Shown here: positions 52,500 to 62,096 of the stretch, in pieces
How the letters are laid out: each line of letters starts with the position of its first letter
How positions within the stretch are numbered: the stretch's first letter is position 1
NCBI RefSeq assembly: GCF_014648255.1
Contig: NZ_BMQT01000013.1
Coordinates: 62,001-126,000, forward strand
Origin: Nocardioides albus
GTDB lineage: Bacteria > Actinomycetota > Actinomycetes > Propionibacteriales > Nocardioidaceae
Direction: 5' to 3'
DNA: 64,000 nt
Position numbers and translations under genes: made by a program
The notes under the pieces: generated by a model
Database searches by the model: none
The model's input: the letters and a program-made list of their open reading frames with translations, nothing else
Told to the model about the DNA's origin: nothing

Positions 52500-53456
52500 T
52501 CAGCCGAAGACGGAGGCGCGCTCGCCCAGGAGGCGGTAGAGGGTCTGCTGGATCGTCTCGCGCACCTGGTCGGTGACGTTGAAGACCAGCATGGGGTCGT
52601 CGGCCTCTGTCGCGTCGTACGCATCGGTGCGGATCGGCTCGCCGAACTCGATGAGCCACTTCGACGGGAGCGGGATGAGACCCAGCGGGCCGAGGAGCGG
52701 GAAGAAGGGCGTGATCGGCAGGTAGGGGACGCCGAGGACCTTGGCGAGGGCCGGGATGTTGCCGACCAGCGGGTAGATCTCCTCGGCGCCGACGACGGAG
52801 AGCGGCACGATCGGGACACCGGTGCGCAGCGCGGAGGAGACGAAGCCGCCGCGGCCGAAACGCTGTAGCTTGTAGCGCTCGCTGTAGGGCTTGCCGATGC
52901 CCTTGAAACCCTCAGGCCAGACGCCGACGAGCTCGCCGTTGCGCAGCATCCGCTCAGCGTCCTCGCTGCAGGCCAGGGTGGCACCCGCCTTGCGGGCGAT
53001 GGTGCCGACGATCGGCATCCGGAAGACCAGGTCCGCCCCGAGCGGGCGCAGGTCACGACCGAGCTCGTCGTGGATCGAGACCATCGTCATCAGACCGTCC
53101 ATCGGGATCGTGCCCGAGTGGTTGGAGACGATCAGCGCGCCACCGTCGGTCGGGATGTTCTCGATCCCGCGCACCTCGACCCGGAACCACTTCTCCTTGA
53201 TCGGACGCAGAACGGCGAGCATGAAGCGTTGAGTGAGCTCACGATCGAAGCCGTACTCGTCGACGGAGTACTGGCCCGAGATCCGGCGCCGCAGGAACAC
53301 GATGAACCGAGCGAGCTGCTCTTCCCACTCGGCGCCGAAGACCTCTTTCGCGGCACTCTCCAAGGCCGCGGCCCAGTCGGCCGCCGGGATCGCCCGCAGT
53401 GGGTGGCGATCACGCGTCGTGGTGCCGGTGATACCCGGGGCGGCGGACTCGGTCAC
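52500..53456 (-). CDS. lysophospholipid acyltransferase family protein
   Basis: A 318-residue PlsC-type acyltransferase. The catalytic HX4D is SNHSGTIPMD near residue 111. Downstream motifs are the substrate-binding GVWPEGFKGIGKPYSERYKL, FGRGGFVSSALRTGVPIVPLSVVGAEE and the proline-rich PFFPLLGPLGLIPLPSKW. A hydrophobic stretch near FIVFLRRR may associate with the membrane. The start overlaps the epimerase stop by four bases, the usual pairing in actinobacteria. The acyl acceptor is unknown. Confidence 0.88.
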   Translation of the reverse strand: MTESAAPGITGTTTRDRHPLRAIPAADWAAALESAAKEVFGAEWEEQLARFIVFLRRRISGQYSVDEYGFDRELTQRFMLAVLRPIKEKWFRVEVRGIENIPTDGGALIVSNHSGTIPMDGLMTMVSIHDELGRDLRPLGADLVFRMPIVGTIARKAGATLACSEDAERMLRNGELVGVWPEGFKGIGKPYSERYKLQRFGRGGFVSSALRTGVPIVPLSVVGAEEIYPLVGNIPALAKVLGVPYLPITPFFPLLGPLGLIPLPSKWLIEFGEPIRTDAYDATEADDPMLVFNVTDQVRETIQQTLYRLLGERASVFG

Positions 53457-54469
53457 CGAGGCGCTCCTGTCAGTCGGCTCTCCAACGCGGCCAGGGCCCG
53501 GTCGGCACGGTTGGCGGAGGGCTTCACGCTGTCAGCGAAGTCGCGGACAGCGTCCTCGGTGGTGAATCGCGGTTCGAAGCCCAGCAGGGACCGCATCCGG
53601 GTCGTGTCGACACCGCGGCCGTAGGTCAGCAGCGCTCTCAGCTCGGCGGGGTATTCGCCGCCACCGAACCTGGTCAGGCCGAACACCGGCTCCGGGATCG
53701 GCACCGTCATCCGCTGCAGCCGCCTGGCGACCTGGGAATGGGTCAGTACGCCGTCGCCGGCGACGTTGAAGGTCCCGGGGACCCCGGCGCGTACGGCATG
53801 CTCCAGAACACCGTAGAGGTCCTGCTCGTGGAGGAACTGCAGGCGCGGGTCGTAGCCGAGCACGTTCGGCACGACCGAACGCCGGAAGTGAGCCGCGATC
53901 GGGCTGTCCACCCTCGGTCCGAGGACGTTGGCACAGCGCAGCACCGTGACGGCCACGTCCGGGCGACGACGGGCGAAGCCGCGTACGTAGGACTCGACGT
54001 CGGCCACGTCGCGGGCATAGCCGGAGGACGGGGTGCGCCGCGGCTCCATCGACTCGGTGAACATCGCCGGGTCGCGGCTGCTCGCCCCGTAGACCTGGGT
54101 CGTCGACTTCACCACGACCTGGCGCAGGGACGGCGCGGTCTGGCAGGCCGCGAGGAGCTGCATCGTCCCGATGACGTTGAGCTCCTTCATCGTCGAACGA
54201 CCCCCGGTGGTGCCGGGGGTCGCGATGACGCTGAGGTGGACGACGGTGTCGACCTCCTCCTTGGCGATCACCTTGGCGATCACCGGGTTGCGGATGTCGG
54301 CTCGGACGAATCCGACCTGGCCGATGTCCCCGCGAGGCGGGGCGACATCGACGCCGATCACTCGCTCGACGTTGGGGTGGCGGGCGGCAGCGCGCGCAAA
54401 ACGGCGACCGAGGTCACGCGAGACCCCGGTGACCAGGAGGACCCGGCCGGGTCCGGTGCGTTCCGCCAC
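53453..54469 (-). CDS. NAD-dependent epimerase/dehydratase family protein
   Basis: A 338-residue extended SDR. The N-terminal nucleotide site is VLLVTGVSRDLGRRFARAA, a variant of GxxGxxG. The YxxxK-like catalytic segment is SSGYARDVADVE, where the usual lysine is replaced by a D/V context, so classical dehydrogenase chemistry is doubtful. VVHLSVIATPG and VLRCANVLGP are typical. It is coupled to the acyltransferase. Bases 54470-54483 separate it from the bS22 gene. Confidence 0.82.
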   Translation of the reverse strand: MAERTGPGRVLLVTGVSRDLGRRFARAAARHPNVERVIGVDVAPPRGDIGQVGFVRADIRNPVIAKVIAKEEVDTVVHLSVIATPGTTGGRSTMKELNVIGTMQLLAACQTAPSLRQVVVKSTTQVYGASSRDPAMFTESMEPRRTPSSGYARDVADVESYVRGFARRRPDVAVTVLRCANVLGPRVDSPIAAHFRRSVVPNVLGYDPRLQFLHEQDLYGVLEHAVRAGVPGTFNVAGDGVLTHSQVARRLQRMTVPIPEPVFGLTRFGGGEYPAELRALLTYGRGVDTTRMRSLLGFEPRFTTEDAVRDFADSVKPSANRADRALAALESRLTGAPR

Positions 54470-54483
54470 CTACGCCACGTACG

Positions 54484-54585
54484 TCACTTGCCGAGCTTGC
54501 GGCGCTGGACGCGAGTCTTCTTGAGCAGCTTGCGGTGCTTCTTCTTCGCCATGCGCTTGCGACGCTTCTTGATGACAGAACCCAC
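54484..54585 (-). CDS. 30S ribosomal protein bS22-type (AURKAIP1/COX24 domain)
   Basis: A 33-residue, extremely basic protein: GTG, GSVIKKRRKRMAKKKHRKLL, then KKTRVQRRKLGK and stop. This matches the tiny actinobacterial bS22 / AURKAIP1-COX24 proteins, which bind the small ribosomal subunit near the decoding region. A GAAGGG ribosome site precedes the GTG. An internal ATG at codon 12 would leave only 22 residues, so the GTG is preferred. Confidence 0.9.
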   Translation of the reverse strand: MGSVIKKRRKRMAKKKHRKLLKKTRVQRRKLGK

Positions 54586-54734
54586 GGGGAACCCTTCACG
54601 ATCGTTGCAGAGAATGCCGGCCCGGTGCCGACGCGGCCACTCACCGCAGCGAGCGGTAAACAGACCTAGGGGGTAAGACTAACCAAGCCAGGGCACCCAG
54701 AGAGAATCGGTGACCCGCCGAGAGAGGGTGTTGC

Positions 54735-54763
54735 CCCCGCGCCCATCGTGCCCGGACGCGGGG
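54735..54763 (-). terminator. hairpin after the bldC-like gene
   Basis: CCCCGCG (54735-54741) pairs with CGCGGGG (54757-54763), nine bases beyond the reverse-strand stop. The loop is 15 bases, so it is moderate in strength. Confidence 0.45.
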
Positions 54764-54771
54764 TCCGACAA

Positions 54772-54975
54772 CTAGCCCGCGTTGTAGAACGAGCTCTTGA
54801 GGTATTCGTTCGCGTCGTCCTCCCGAACCCGGAAGGAGCGACCGACACGCACCGCAGGCAGCTCGCCCGAGTGAACCAACCGGTAGACCGTCATCTTGGA
54901 GACGCGCATCATCGACGCAACCTCGGCAACGGTCAGGAACTTGCTGTCAGAGATGTCTCCAGAAGGAGTAACCAT
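54772..54975 (-). CDS. bldC: BldC-like MerR-type DNA-binding protein
   Basis: A 67-residue winged-helix protein: KFLTVAEVASMMRVSKMTVYRLVHSGELPAVRVGRSFRVREDDANEYL. It consists of the MerR/excisionase-type DNA-binding domain only, as in Streptomyces BldC (68 residues), a developmental regulator that binds direct repeats cooperatively. A BldC paralogue is equally possible. ATG at 54975 has a GAAGGAG site; the longer upstream frame is not conserved-looking. It lies between the bS22 and acuC genes. Confidence 0.88.
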   Translation of the reverse strand: MVTPSGDISDSKFLTVAEVASMMRVSKMTVYRLVHSGELPAVRVGRSFRVREDDANEYLKSSFYNAG

Positions 54976-55184
54976 CTGCTTCCACCGTTCTCTCTCGAGT
55001 GATCGCGACGCCAGCGGCTTCCCCACCTCTGGTCCAAAACGCGATCCCAAAGTGAGAATAGAGCCTGATGTGACTGATGGGGAAGGGGACACCCCTACGA
55101 ATCTCACATACTACCGGCGTGTCGAGTTGCTTTTGGGCGCGACGACTCAGGGGTTTCTAGACCGTCACGAAACTAGTGATCGAG

Positions 55185-56402
55185 CTACGGCAGCGGGTCG
55201 AGCCCATGCAACGGAAACACCGCTGTGCGAGTCGCGTGGACCTGCCGGTCCAGCCACGTACCAGGGTCATATCCGCCGCCCCAGTCGCGGTAGGCCGGTT
55301 CACGCCCGTCCGTCATGCGCAACGGTGCGACCCTCCCGAGGCGCGTCTGCACGTGCTCGCGCCAGCCACCTGGCACGTCGAGCGTCGGCTCCAAGGGATT
55401 CCCCGACACTAGCGCAAGAAGATGGGTCCACGCGCGTGGCACCACGTCGACCACGGCATAACCGCCGCCGCCGAACGCGACCCACTTGCCGGCACACACC
55501 TCGTGCGCGAGCTCGTGGAGGGCAACGTACGCCGCTCGCTGCCCGTCCACGCTGAGAGCCAGGTCGGCGAGGGGGTCGTCGGTGTGCGAGTCGCAGCCCT
55601 GCTGGGTGACCAGGATCTCCGGCTGGAACTCGCGGACCAGGTCGGGCACGATCGCGTGGAAGGCACGCAGCCAGCCATGGTCGGCGGTGCCCGGCGGCAG
55701 CGCGACGTTGACCGCGCTCCCCTCCGCGTCCGGCCCGCCGACCTCCTCGGCGAAGCCCGTCCCCGGAAAGAGCAGCTGCCCGGTCTCGTGGAGCGAGATC
55801 GTCAGCACCCGCGGGTCGTTCCAGAAGGCCCGCTCGACGCCGTCGCCGTGATGCACGTCCACATCGACGTAGGCGACCTTCTGCACGCCCTGGTCGAGGA
55901 GCCACTGGATGCCGGCGGCGACATCGTTGTAGATGCAGAACCCGGCCGCGCGGCCGCGCATGGCATGGTGCAGCCCGCCCATGATGTTGGCACTGTGCAG
56001 ACTCTCGCCGGAGTAGACCTGTCGGCAGGCCTCGATGCTCGCGCCGACGATGTGGGCGCTGGCGTCGTGGATGTGTGGAAAGACCGGGTCGTCCTCGGTG
56101 CCGAGGCCGTGGGAGAGGTCGGCGTCGCCGCTCTTGCCGGCCCGGATAACCGCCTCGATGTAGCTCTCGTCATGGATCGTGAGCAGCTGCTCCGGGGTCC
56201 CCATCGGTGCCTCGACGACCTTCAGCCGGTCGAGGACACCGAGCTCGCCGGCCAGGCGCATCGTCAGGTCCACCCGGATCGGCGCCATCGGATGGGTCGG
56301 ACCGAAGTCGTAGTCGGCCAGGCTGTCATCGAAGACGACCGTCGAGTGCCCCTGACAGGTGGTCGGCCCGGTGGTCGGCCCGGCGAGCGGCGGAGTCGTC
56401 AT
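55185..56402 (-). CDS. acuC: AcuC-type histone deacetylase-family protein
   Basis: A 405-residue class I HDAC-like deacetylase. Seen: FGPTHPMAPIRVDLTMRLAGELGV, the DLSHGLGTEDDPVFPHIHDASAHIVGASIEAC segment, GGLHHAMRGRAAGFCIYNDVA, YVDVDVHHGDGVERAFWNDPRVLTISLHE (zinc Asp/His), and QQGCDSHTDDPLADL. AcuC deacetylates acetyl-CoA synthetase in Bacillus; the substrate here is unknown. ATG at 56402 gives the usual lead before the domain. Divergent from trpS. Confidence 0.92.
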   Translation of the reverse strand: MTTPPLAGPTTGPTTCQGHSTVVFDDSLADYDFGPTHPMAPIRVDLTMRLAGELGVLDRLKVVEAPMGTPEQLLTIHDESYIEAVIRAGKSGDADLSHGLGTEDDPVFPHIHDASAHIVGASIEACRQVYSGESLHSANIMGGLHHAMRGRAAGFCIYNDVAAGIQWLLDQGVQKVAYVDVDVHHGDGVERAFWNDPRVLTISLHETGQLLFPGTGFAEEVGGPDAEGSAVNVALPPGTADHGWLRAFHAIVPDLVREFQPEILVTQQGCDSHTDDPLADLALSVDGQRAAYVALHELAHEVCAGKWVAFGGGGYAVVDVVPRAWTHLLALVSGNPLEPTLDVPGGWREHVQTRLGRVAPLRMTDGREPAYRDWGGGYDPGTWLDRQVHATRTAVFPLHGLDPLP

Positions 56403-56441
56403 GGGCCACACGGTATCCGTGAGGTGTGCGACACTGGTGGG

Positions 56442-56483
56442 GTGTTCAGCATTCGTTCGACCCAGTGGTGGTCCGCCTCCTAG
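56442..56483 (+). CDS. Trp leader peptide of trpS
   Basis: A 13-codon ORF from GTG: MFSIRSTQWWSAS, with tandem Trp codons at 56466-56471 followed closely by a stop. It precedes an attenuator and a tryptophanyl-tRNA synthetase gene, the classic layout of ribosome-mediated attenuation. The ribosome site is weak or distant (GAGGTG at 56421-56426). Confidence 0.85.
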   Translation: MFSIRSTQWWSAS

Positions 56484-56538
56484 GCGGTCCACCCGATTGT
56501 TGAGCACTCACATCAGGCCGCCCGCGGGCGGCCTTTCT
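56467..56538 (+). promoter_or_regulatory. tryptophan attenuator (pause hairpin and terminator)
   Basis: Hairpin 1:2 is GGTGGTCCGCC (56467-56477) with GGCGGTCCACC (56483-56493), one T-T mismatch; the Trp codons lie in its left arm. The terminator 3:4 is AGGCCGCC-CGCG-GGCGGCCT (56515-56534) followed by TTCT. An alternative 2:3 pairing, GGCGG (56483-56487) with CCGCC (56518-56522), would form if the ribosome stalls at the Trp codons, preventing termination. Confidence 0.85.
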
Positions 56539-56587
56539 GATTGTGATCGTCGCTGACCCGTGGGCCTCACCACCCGAAAGGTCCACC

Positions 56588-57541
<954 letters not shown>

Positions 57542-57557
57542 GGGCGGCCGCGCCCGC

Positions 57558-57628
57558 TGTAACACGCTGTTCGTAGTACTTCTCGCCCGTTCAGATAGGG
57601 CGAGTAGTACTACGAACGACGTGTTACA
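57558..57628 (-). repeat. 71-bp palindromic element, copy 6
   Basis: TGTAACACG ... CGTGTTACA between convergent trpS and narK-like gene ends. The outer part of the left arm is of the CGCTG type but its inner part (TAGTACTTCTCGCCC) copies the opposite arm, so the hairpin is nearly perfect. Confidence 0.95.
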
Positions 57629-57641
57629 GGGGCCGCGACGC

Positions 57642-59093
57642 TCAGATGCGCACCTCCGCCAGCTCCCCCACCCGCGCACGCTGCGGACGCAGGTAGACGG
57701 CGAAGGTGACCAGGGCGCAGACGGCGTAGAAGACCGTGAAGGCGATGAACGCCGACTTGGTGGCGTCGAGGGGGTTGGAGACCCAGGGGCTGTTGAAGGC
57801 GATCGGGATGAGGAATCCGCCGAGCGCGCCGACGGCGCCGATGATGCCGACCGCGGCAGAGGACTTCTTGGTCGCCGCGGCCAGGGCGGCGTCCCGCTCG
57901 GGGGTCGCAGGTGTCGTGGCGAGCTCGGCCTCACGCCGGAAGATCGCCGGGATCATCTTGTAGGTCGAGCCGTTGCCGATGCCCGTCGAGGCGAAGACCA
58001 GCATGAAGAAGCCCAGGAAGGCCGGGAACCATGCCTGGTTCTCGGCCGCGATCGCGGGCGATGCCTGAGGGTTCGGGGTGAGCTGCGTCAGGGTCCACAG
58101 CACCGCGAGGGTGAAGACGACCAGGCCGAAGAACGCGCCGAGCGTGACCTTCGCGCCGCCCCAGCGGTCGGCGAGCCAACCACCGAGCGGCCGGGTGGCG
58201 GAGCCGATCAGCGCGCCGAGGAAGGCGAAGTAGGCGAAGTAGATGCCGGTGCCGAGCGGCTCCGGCTCCGGCACCCAGAAGTTGAGCTTGATCAGCAGCG
58301 GCATGGCGGCGGAGTATCCGATGAAGGATCCGAAGGTGCCGATGTAGAGGAACGACATGATCCAGGTCTGGCGCGATCTCACCACCGAGAGCTGCTCGCG
58401 CGCCGGCGACTTCGCGGAGGTGATGTTGTCCATGAAGAAGAAGGCCGCGACGATCGCGATGACCGCCAGTGCCGCGTACACGAACGCGGCCCGCTCCAGA
58501 TGGATGCCTCCGGCCGAGGCCTTGATCAGCCCGAAGATTCCCGCGCCGCCGACGATGATCGGCAGCAGGAACTGGATCAGCGCGACACCCAGGTTGCCGC
58601 CCGCGGCGTTGAGCCCGAGCGCCGTCCCCTTCTTGGCCGTGGGGTAGAAGAAGTTGATGTTGGCCATCGAGGAGGCGAAGTTTCCGCCACCGAGCCCGGC
58701 GGTGGCGGCGATGACACAGAACGCCCAGTACGGAGTGGACGGCTGGGTGACGGCGTACGCGAAGCCCAGTGTCGGCACGAGCAGCAGCGCCGCCGACATC
58801 ATCGTCCAGTTGCGGCCGCCGAACTTCGGCACCGCCAGGGTGTAGGGCACCCGCAGCAGCGAGCCGACCAGGTTCGGGATCGCGATCAGGAAGAAGAGCT
58901 GGCCCGGCGTGAAGTCGAAGCCCTGGGCGACCAGGAACGCCGAGGAGACCGACCAGATCAGCCAGACCGAGAAGCCGAGGTGCTCGGCGAAGATCGACCA
59001 GATCAGGTTGCGGCGGGCGGTCTTCGCCCCGGTCTCCTCCCAGAAGGTGGCGTCCTCCGGACGCCAGTCGTCGATCCAGTGGCGGCGGCTCAT
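57642..59093 (-). CDS. narK: NarK-family nitrate/nitrite transporter
   Basis: A 483-residue MFS protein with about 12 helices. NarK signatures are visible: ATAGLGGGNFASSMANINFFYPTAKKGTALGLNAAGGNLGVA (nitrate signature 1, Gly-rich) and the late GFFMLVFASTGIGNGSTYKMIPAIF (signature 2). It imports nitrate or exchanges nitrite. No nitrate reductase gene is in the window. ATG at 59093 begins MSRRHWIDDWRPED; the longer open frame lacks protein-like composition. Bases 59094-59348 to the next gene show nothing clear. Confidence 0.88.
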   Translation of the reverse strand: MSRRHWIDDWRPEDATFWEETGAKTARRNLIWSIFAEHLGFSVWLIWSVSSAFLVAQGFDFTPGQLFFLIAIPNLVGSLLRVPYTLAVPKFGGRNWTMMSAALLLVPTLGFAYAVTQPSTPYWAFCVIAATAGLGGGNFASSMANINFFYPTAKKGTALGLNAAGGNLGVALIQFLLPIIVGGAGIFGLIKASAGGIHLERAAFVYAALAVIAIVAAFFFMDNITSAKSPAREQLSVVRSRQTWIMSFLYIGTFGSFIGYSAAMPLLIKLNFWVPEPEPLGTGIYFAYFAFLGALIGSATRPLGGWLADRWGGAKVTLGAFFGLVVFTLAVLWTLTQLTPNPQASPAIAAENQAWFPAFLGFFMLVFASTGIGNGSTYKMIPAIFRREAELATTPATPERDAALAAATKKSSAAVGIIGAVGALGGFLIPIAFNSPWVSNPLDATKSAFIAFTVFYAVCALVTFAVYLRPQRARVGELAEVRI

Positions 59094-59348
59094 GGGGGCT
59101 CCTCTACTACGGCAGTCGGCGGGATGACACCCACCATCGCCAGGCCACGTTTCAACGGCCGCCAGCCCTCGCATGCCTGCCCGTCAACTTCCGCTCACGT
59201 CCTCACAGGCCTCACGACCTCACCGCCTCCGCGGCGAACCTGCGTTACCCAAACAAGGCGATTCGAACCTCAACGGAGGCAATGAGACTGAACAACGACC
59301 TGCGACGACGCGGTCGCCGGTCAGCACAGACAACAAGGGGGACACATC

Positions 59349-60458
59349 ATGTCCAGACTTCCAAGGTGTCTGACGGCGGCTGCCGCACTGATACTCGGTG
59401 CAGCGCTGATCGCCACCACCCCGGCAGCACAGGCCCATTCCAAGCCTCGGCTGCCCACCGGCGTACTCGCATCCGGCCTGCTCTCCCCGCTCAGCGCGGC
59501 GGTGGGCGATGACGGGACCGCGTACGTCTCCTCGAACTTCGCCGGCCAGATCCTCGAGGTCCGGCCGGGTAAGTCGCCGAAGGTCGTCTACACCGACCCC
59601 AACGGCTACGAGGTCGGCGGGCTGTCCGTGCACGGTGGCGTGGTGACCTTCGTCGTCACCCGCTCCGACCGCGAGACGTTCGAGAACACGGGTAGCTGGC
59701 TCAAGCGGCTCTACCCCTCCGGCAAGGTCAGGACGGTCGCCGACCTGCACGCCTACGAGACGAAGCGCAACCCCGACAGGCGTACGTCCTACGGGTTCCG
59801 CAAGAGCGACCCCGCGTGTGACGCGAAGTGGCCGGCCGAGATCGGCGCACCTGCGGCCTACAAGGGCGGGATCGACTCCCACCCCTACGCGACCGCCATC
59901 AAGAAAGGGACCACGTACGTCGCCGACGCGGGCGGTAACACCGTCCTGTCAGTCTCCTCGCGGGGTCACGTGAGGACCGTCGCGACCCTGCCGGGGATCC
60001 CGTACAAGTTCACCGCCGAGGTCGTCGAGGGGTTCGGGCTCGACCCGTGCTTCGTCGGCCGGACGTACTTCTTCGAGGGCGTGCCCACCGATGTCGAGAC
60101 CGGTCCTGACGGGCGGCTCTACGTATCCAGCCTGCCGGGCGGGCCGGAGGGCCCTGAGCTCGGGTCTCGCGGCAGCGTCTTCAAGATCGACGCCAGGACG
60201 GGGTACACGAAGCAGGTCGCCGACGGCTTCCTCGGTGCCACCGGCGTGGCGGTCAGCCCGCACGGCACGATCTATGTGGCCGAGATGTTCGGGAACAAGA
60301 TCACCGCCGTACGCCACGGCCACCGTTGGACGAAGGCGTCACCGCCGACTCCTGGCGCCGTCGAGTGGACCAGGTGGGGCGTCGTCGTCACGACCGATGT
60401 CCTCTCCGGCACCGACGGCAGCTCGGCGCCGGCGGGTGAGCTGATCAACCTCGGGTGA
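59349..60458 (+). CDS. secreted ScyD/ScyE-family beta-propeller protein
   Basis: A 369-residue exported protein. The signal peptide is CLTAAAALILGAALIATTPAAQA. NHL/SMP-like repeats follow with recurring patterns: GTAYVSSNFAGQILEV, GTTYVADAGGNTVLSV, GRLYVSSLPGGP and GTIYVAEMFGNKITAV. The ScyD/ScyE label is by family resemblance to cyanobacterial proteins and does not imply scytonemin synthesis. Two to four cysteines (DPACDAKW, LDPCFVG). A 19-bp hairpin terminates it. Confidence 0.8.
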   Translation: MSRLPRCLTAAAALILGAALIATTPAAQAHSKPRLPTGVLASGLLSPLSAAVGDDGTAYVSSNFAGQILEVRPGKSPKVVYTDPNGYEVGGLSVHGGVVTFVVTRSDRETFENTGSWLKRLYPSGKVRTVADLHAYETKRNPDRRTSYGFRKSDPACDAKWPAEIGAPAAYKGGIDSHPYATAIKKGTTYVADAGGNTVLSVSSRGHVRTVATLPGIPYKFTAEVVEGFGLDPCFVGRTYFFEGVPTDVETGPDGRLYVSSLPGGPEGPELGSRGSVFKIDARTGYTKQVADGFLGATGVAVSPHGTIYVAEMFGNKITAVRHGHRWTKASPPTPGAVEWTRWGVVVTTDVLSGTDGSSAPAGELINLG

Positions 60459-60459
60459 T

Positions 60460-60501
60460 GACGTACGCGGCGGGCGGCCCGAGCCGCCCGCCGCGTACGT
60501 C
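60460..60501. terminator. perfect 19-bp bidirectional hairpin
   Basis: GACGTACGCGGCGGGCGGC (60460-60478), loop CCGA, then its exact complement at 60483-60501. It lies between convergent stops (60458 and 60515), so it can serve both genes. Confidence 0.9.
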
Positions 60502-60514
60502 TGGGTCTTGATCC

Positions 60515-61972
60515 TCAGCCGAGGTAGCGCTCCCACGGGCCCGTGATGGCCAGGGTGTAGCCGGGGTCCTGCATGTTGACGAAGAGCACCTTGCCGTCAG
60601 GCGAGAAGCAAGGGCCGCAGAACTCGGAGTCGTTGAGGTCGTTGCGGGCGATCGCATAGGACGGGCCGCCAGGGAACGCGCCGAGCACGTGCGAGGCGCC
60701 GGTCCCGTCCTCGGCGAGCACCAACGAGCCCCACGGGGTGACGGTGACGTTGTCAGGGCCGTCGAAGGTGAGGTCACCGAAGCGCGGAGCCGGGGCACCG
60801 TCCTCGGACTGCGCCTGGTGCGGGAAGTACGTCACCAGCTGGATCGTCTCGGCCTTGTAGTCGTAGAACCAGACCATGCCGTCGTGCGGGGACGCGTCGG
60901 CGGGCATGTCGCCTTCCTCCCAGGCGTAGGAGTTGACCACGTAGACGCCCTCGTCGGTTCCCCAGACACCCTCGAACTTGCGACCGCGAGTGACCTCGCC
61001 GTCGGCGAACTGCTCGCGGCACGGAGTGGTCTGCGCATCCCGCTCGGGAACCGTCGTCCACTTCACCTTGAACGGCTGACCCATCTGCGCGGAGGTCAGG
61101 TAGGCCACGTCGGGAAGCACCGACCCGTCCGGCAGGATGATCTGCATCGCAGCAAGGGTGCCGGCGTCGTCAGCCAGCGACGTGAGCACGCCAGGACCGA
61201 GCTTCATCCCGGTCGGGGCGGTCCAGCGGTAGAAGAGCCCGTTCGGCTCGTCGGCATCCTCGGACAGGTAGACCTGGGTCAACGTCTTGTCGATCGCGAG
61301 CGCCTCGTGGTCGTAGCGCCCGAACGCCTTGATCGGACGCGGGTCGGCCGAGCCGTCGGCCCAGACCTCGAAGACGTAGCCGTGGTCCTTCTCGTAGACG
61401 CCCTTGGTCCCGTCCTCGCCCTCCCACTCCTCGCCGGCGTCGTTGACGGTCTCCTCGCAGGTCAGCCAGGTCCCCCACGGCGTCGGGCCGCCGGCGCAGT
61501 TGGTCGAGGTGCCGGAGATCGCGACGAACTCACCGAAGTTGGCGCCGCCCGCGTCGGTGGTGATGACGGTGCAGCCGCCCGAGGGTGCGCCCGGGTCGTA
61601 GACCGTGCCCTCCACGAGCGGAACCGGGATGCCCTCGCCGGGCTCGATCTCGTGGTTCTGGATCAGCGTGTAGCGCCCGCGCTTGCCGCCGAGAGCCATC
61701 ATCCCGTCGTGGTTGGACGGGGTCTTCTCCCCCGTCACGAGGGTCGTCTCACCGGCCGAGGTGACGATGGCGTACGTGAATCCCTCGGCCAGCGCGAGGA
61801 TCCCCTTGGGGTCCTCCACCAGCGGCGGGAACGGCTCGCGGGCGCGCTTGCGCCCGAGGGTGCCGGGCTTGGCGGGCTTCGCCTCGGCCAGCGCGGGAAC
61901 GGCACCGGCGACGGCCAGGCCGACCCCGGCCGCGGCTCCGCCGGTGAGCAGAGAGCGTCGAGTTGCGGACAT
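60515..61972 (-). CDS. PhoX-family (DUF839) secreted phosphatase-like protein
   Basis: A 485-residue protein with a twin-arginine signal (SATRRSLLTGGAAAGVGLAVAGAVPALA). DUF839/PhoX elements include NHDGMMALGG, LIQNHEIEPGEG, GTWLTCEETVND, YDHEALAIDKT and LTFDGPDNVTVTPWGSLVLAEDG, which in PhoX bind calcium and iron at a multimetal site. Alkaline phosphatase activity is likely but unproven; several family members act on unknown substrates. ATG at 61972 places the Tat motif correctly. Confidence 0.85.
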   Translation of the reverse strand: MSATRRSLLTGGAAAGVGLAVAGAVPALAEAKPAKPGTLGRKRAREPFPPLVEDPKGILALAEGFTYAIVTSAGETTLVTGEKTPSNHDGMMALGGKRGRYTLIQNHEIEPGEGIPVPLVEGTVYDPGAPSGGCTVITTDAGGANFGEFVAISGTSTNCAGGPTPWGTWLTCEETVNDAGEEWEGEDGTKGVYEKDHGYVFEVWADGSADPRPIKAFGRYDHEALAIDKTLTQVYLSEDADEPNGLFYRWTAPTGMKLGPGVLTSLADDAGTLAAMQIILPDGSVLPDVAYLTSAQMGQPFKVKWTTVPERDAQTTPCREQFADGEVTRGRKFEGVWGTDEGVYVVNSYAWEEGDMPADASPHDGMVWFYDYKAETIQLVTYFPHQAQSEDGAPAPRFGDLTFDGPDNVTVTPWGSLVLAEDGTGASHVLGAFPGGPSYAIARNDLNDSEFCGPCFSPDGKVLFVNMQDPGYTLAITGPWERYLG

Positions 61973-62096
61973 GGGTGGGTACTCCTCGGAGCTTGGTAGG
62001 GGATCCCGAGACAGGCCCTCCATCCAAGCCACTCCGCAACACCCGCGCGTCCGCCTGCGGTGAACCTCAGGCGACAGCAGCGTGAAACGTACGCCC

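Noticed and set aside
54484..54771. Further small genes between the bS22 and bldC-like genes
   Set aside because: No frame with a ribosome site and plausible composition was found; the stretch holds a hairpin and likely promoter sequence only.
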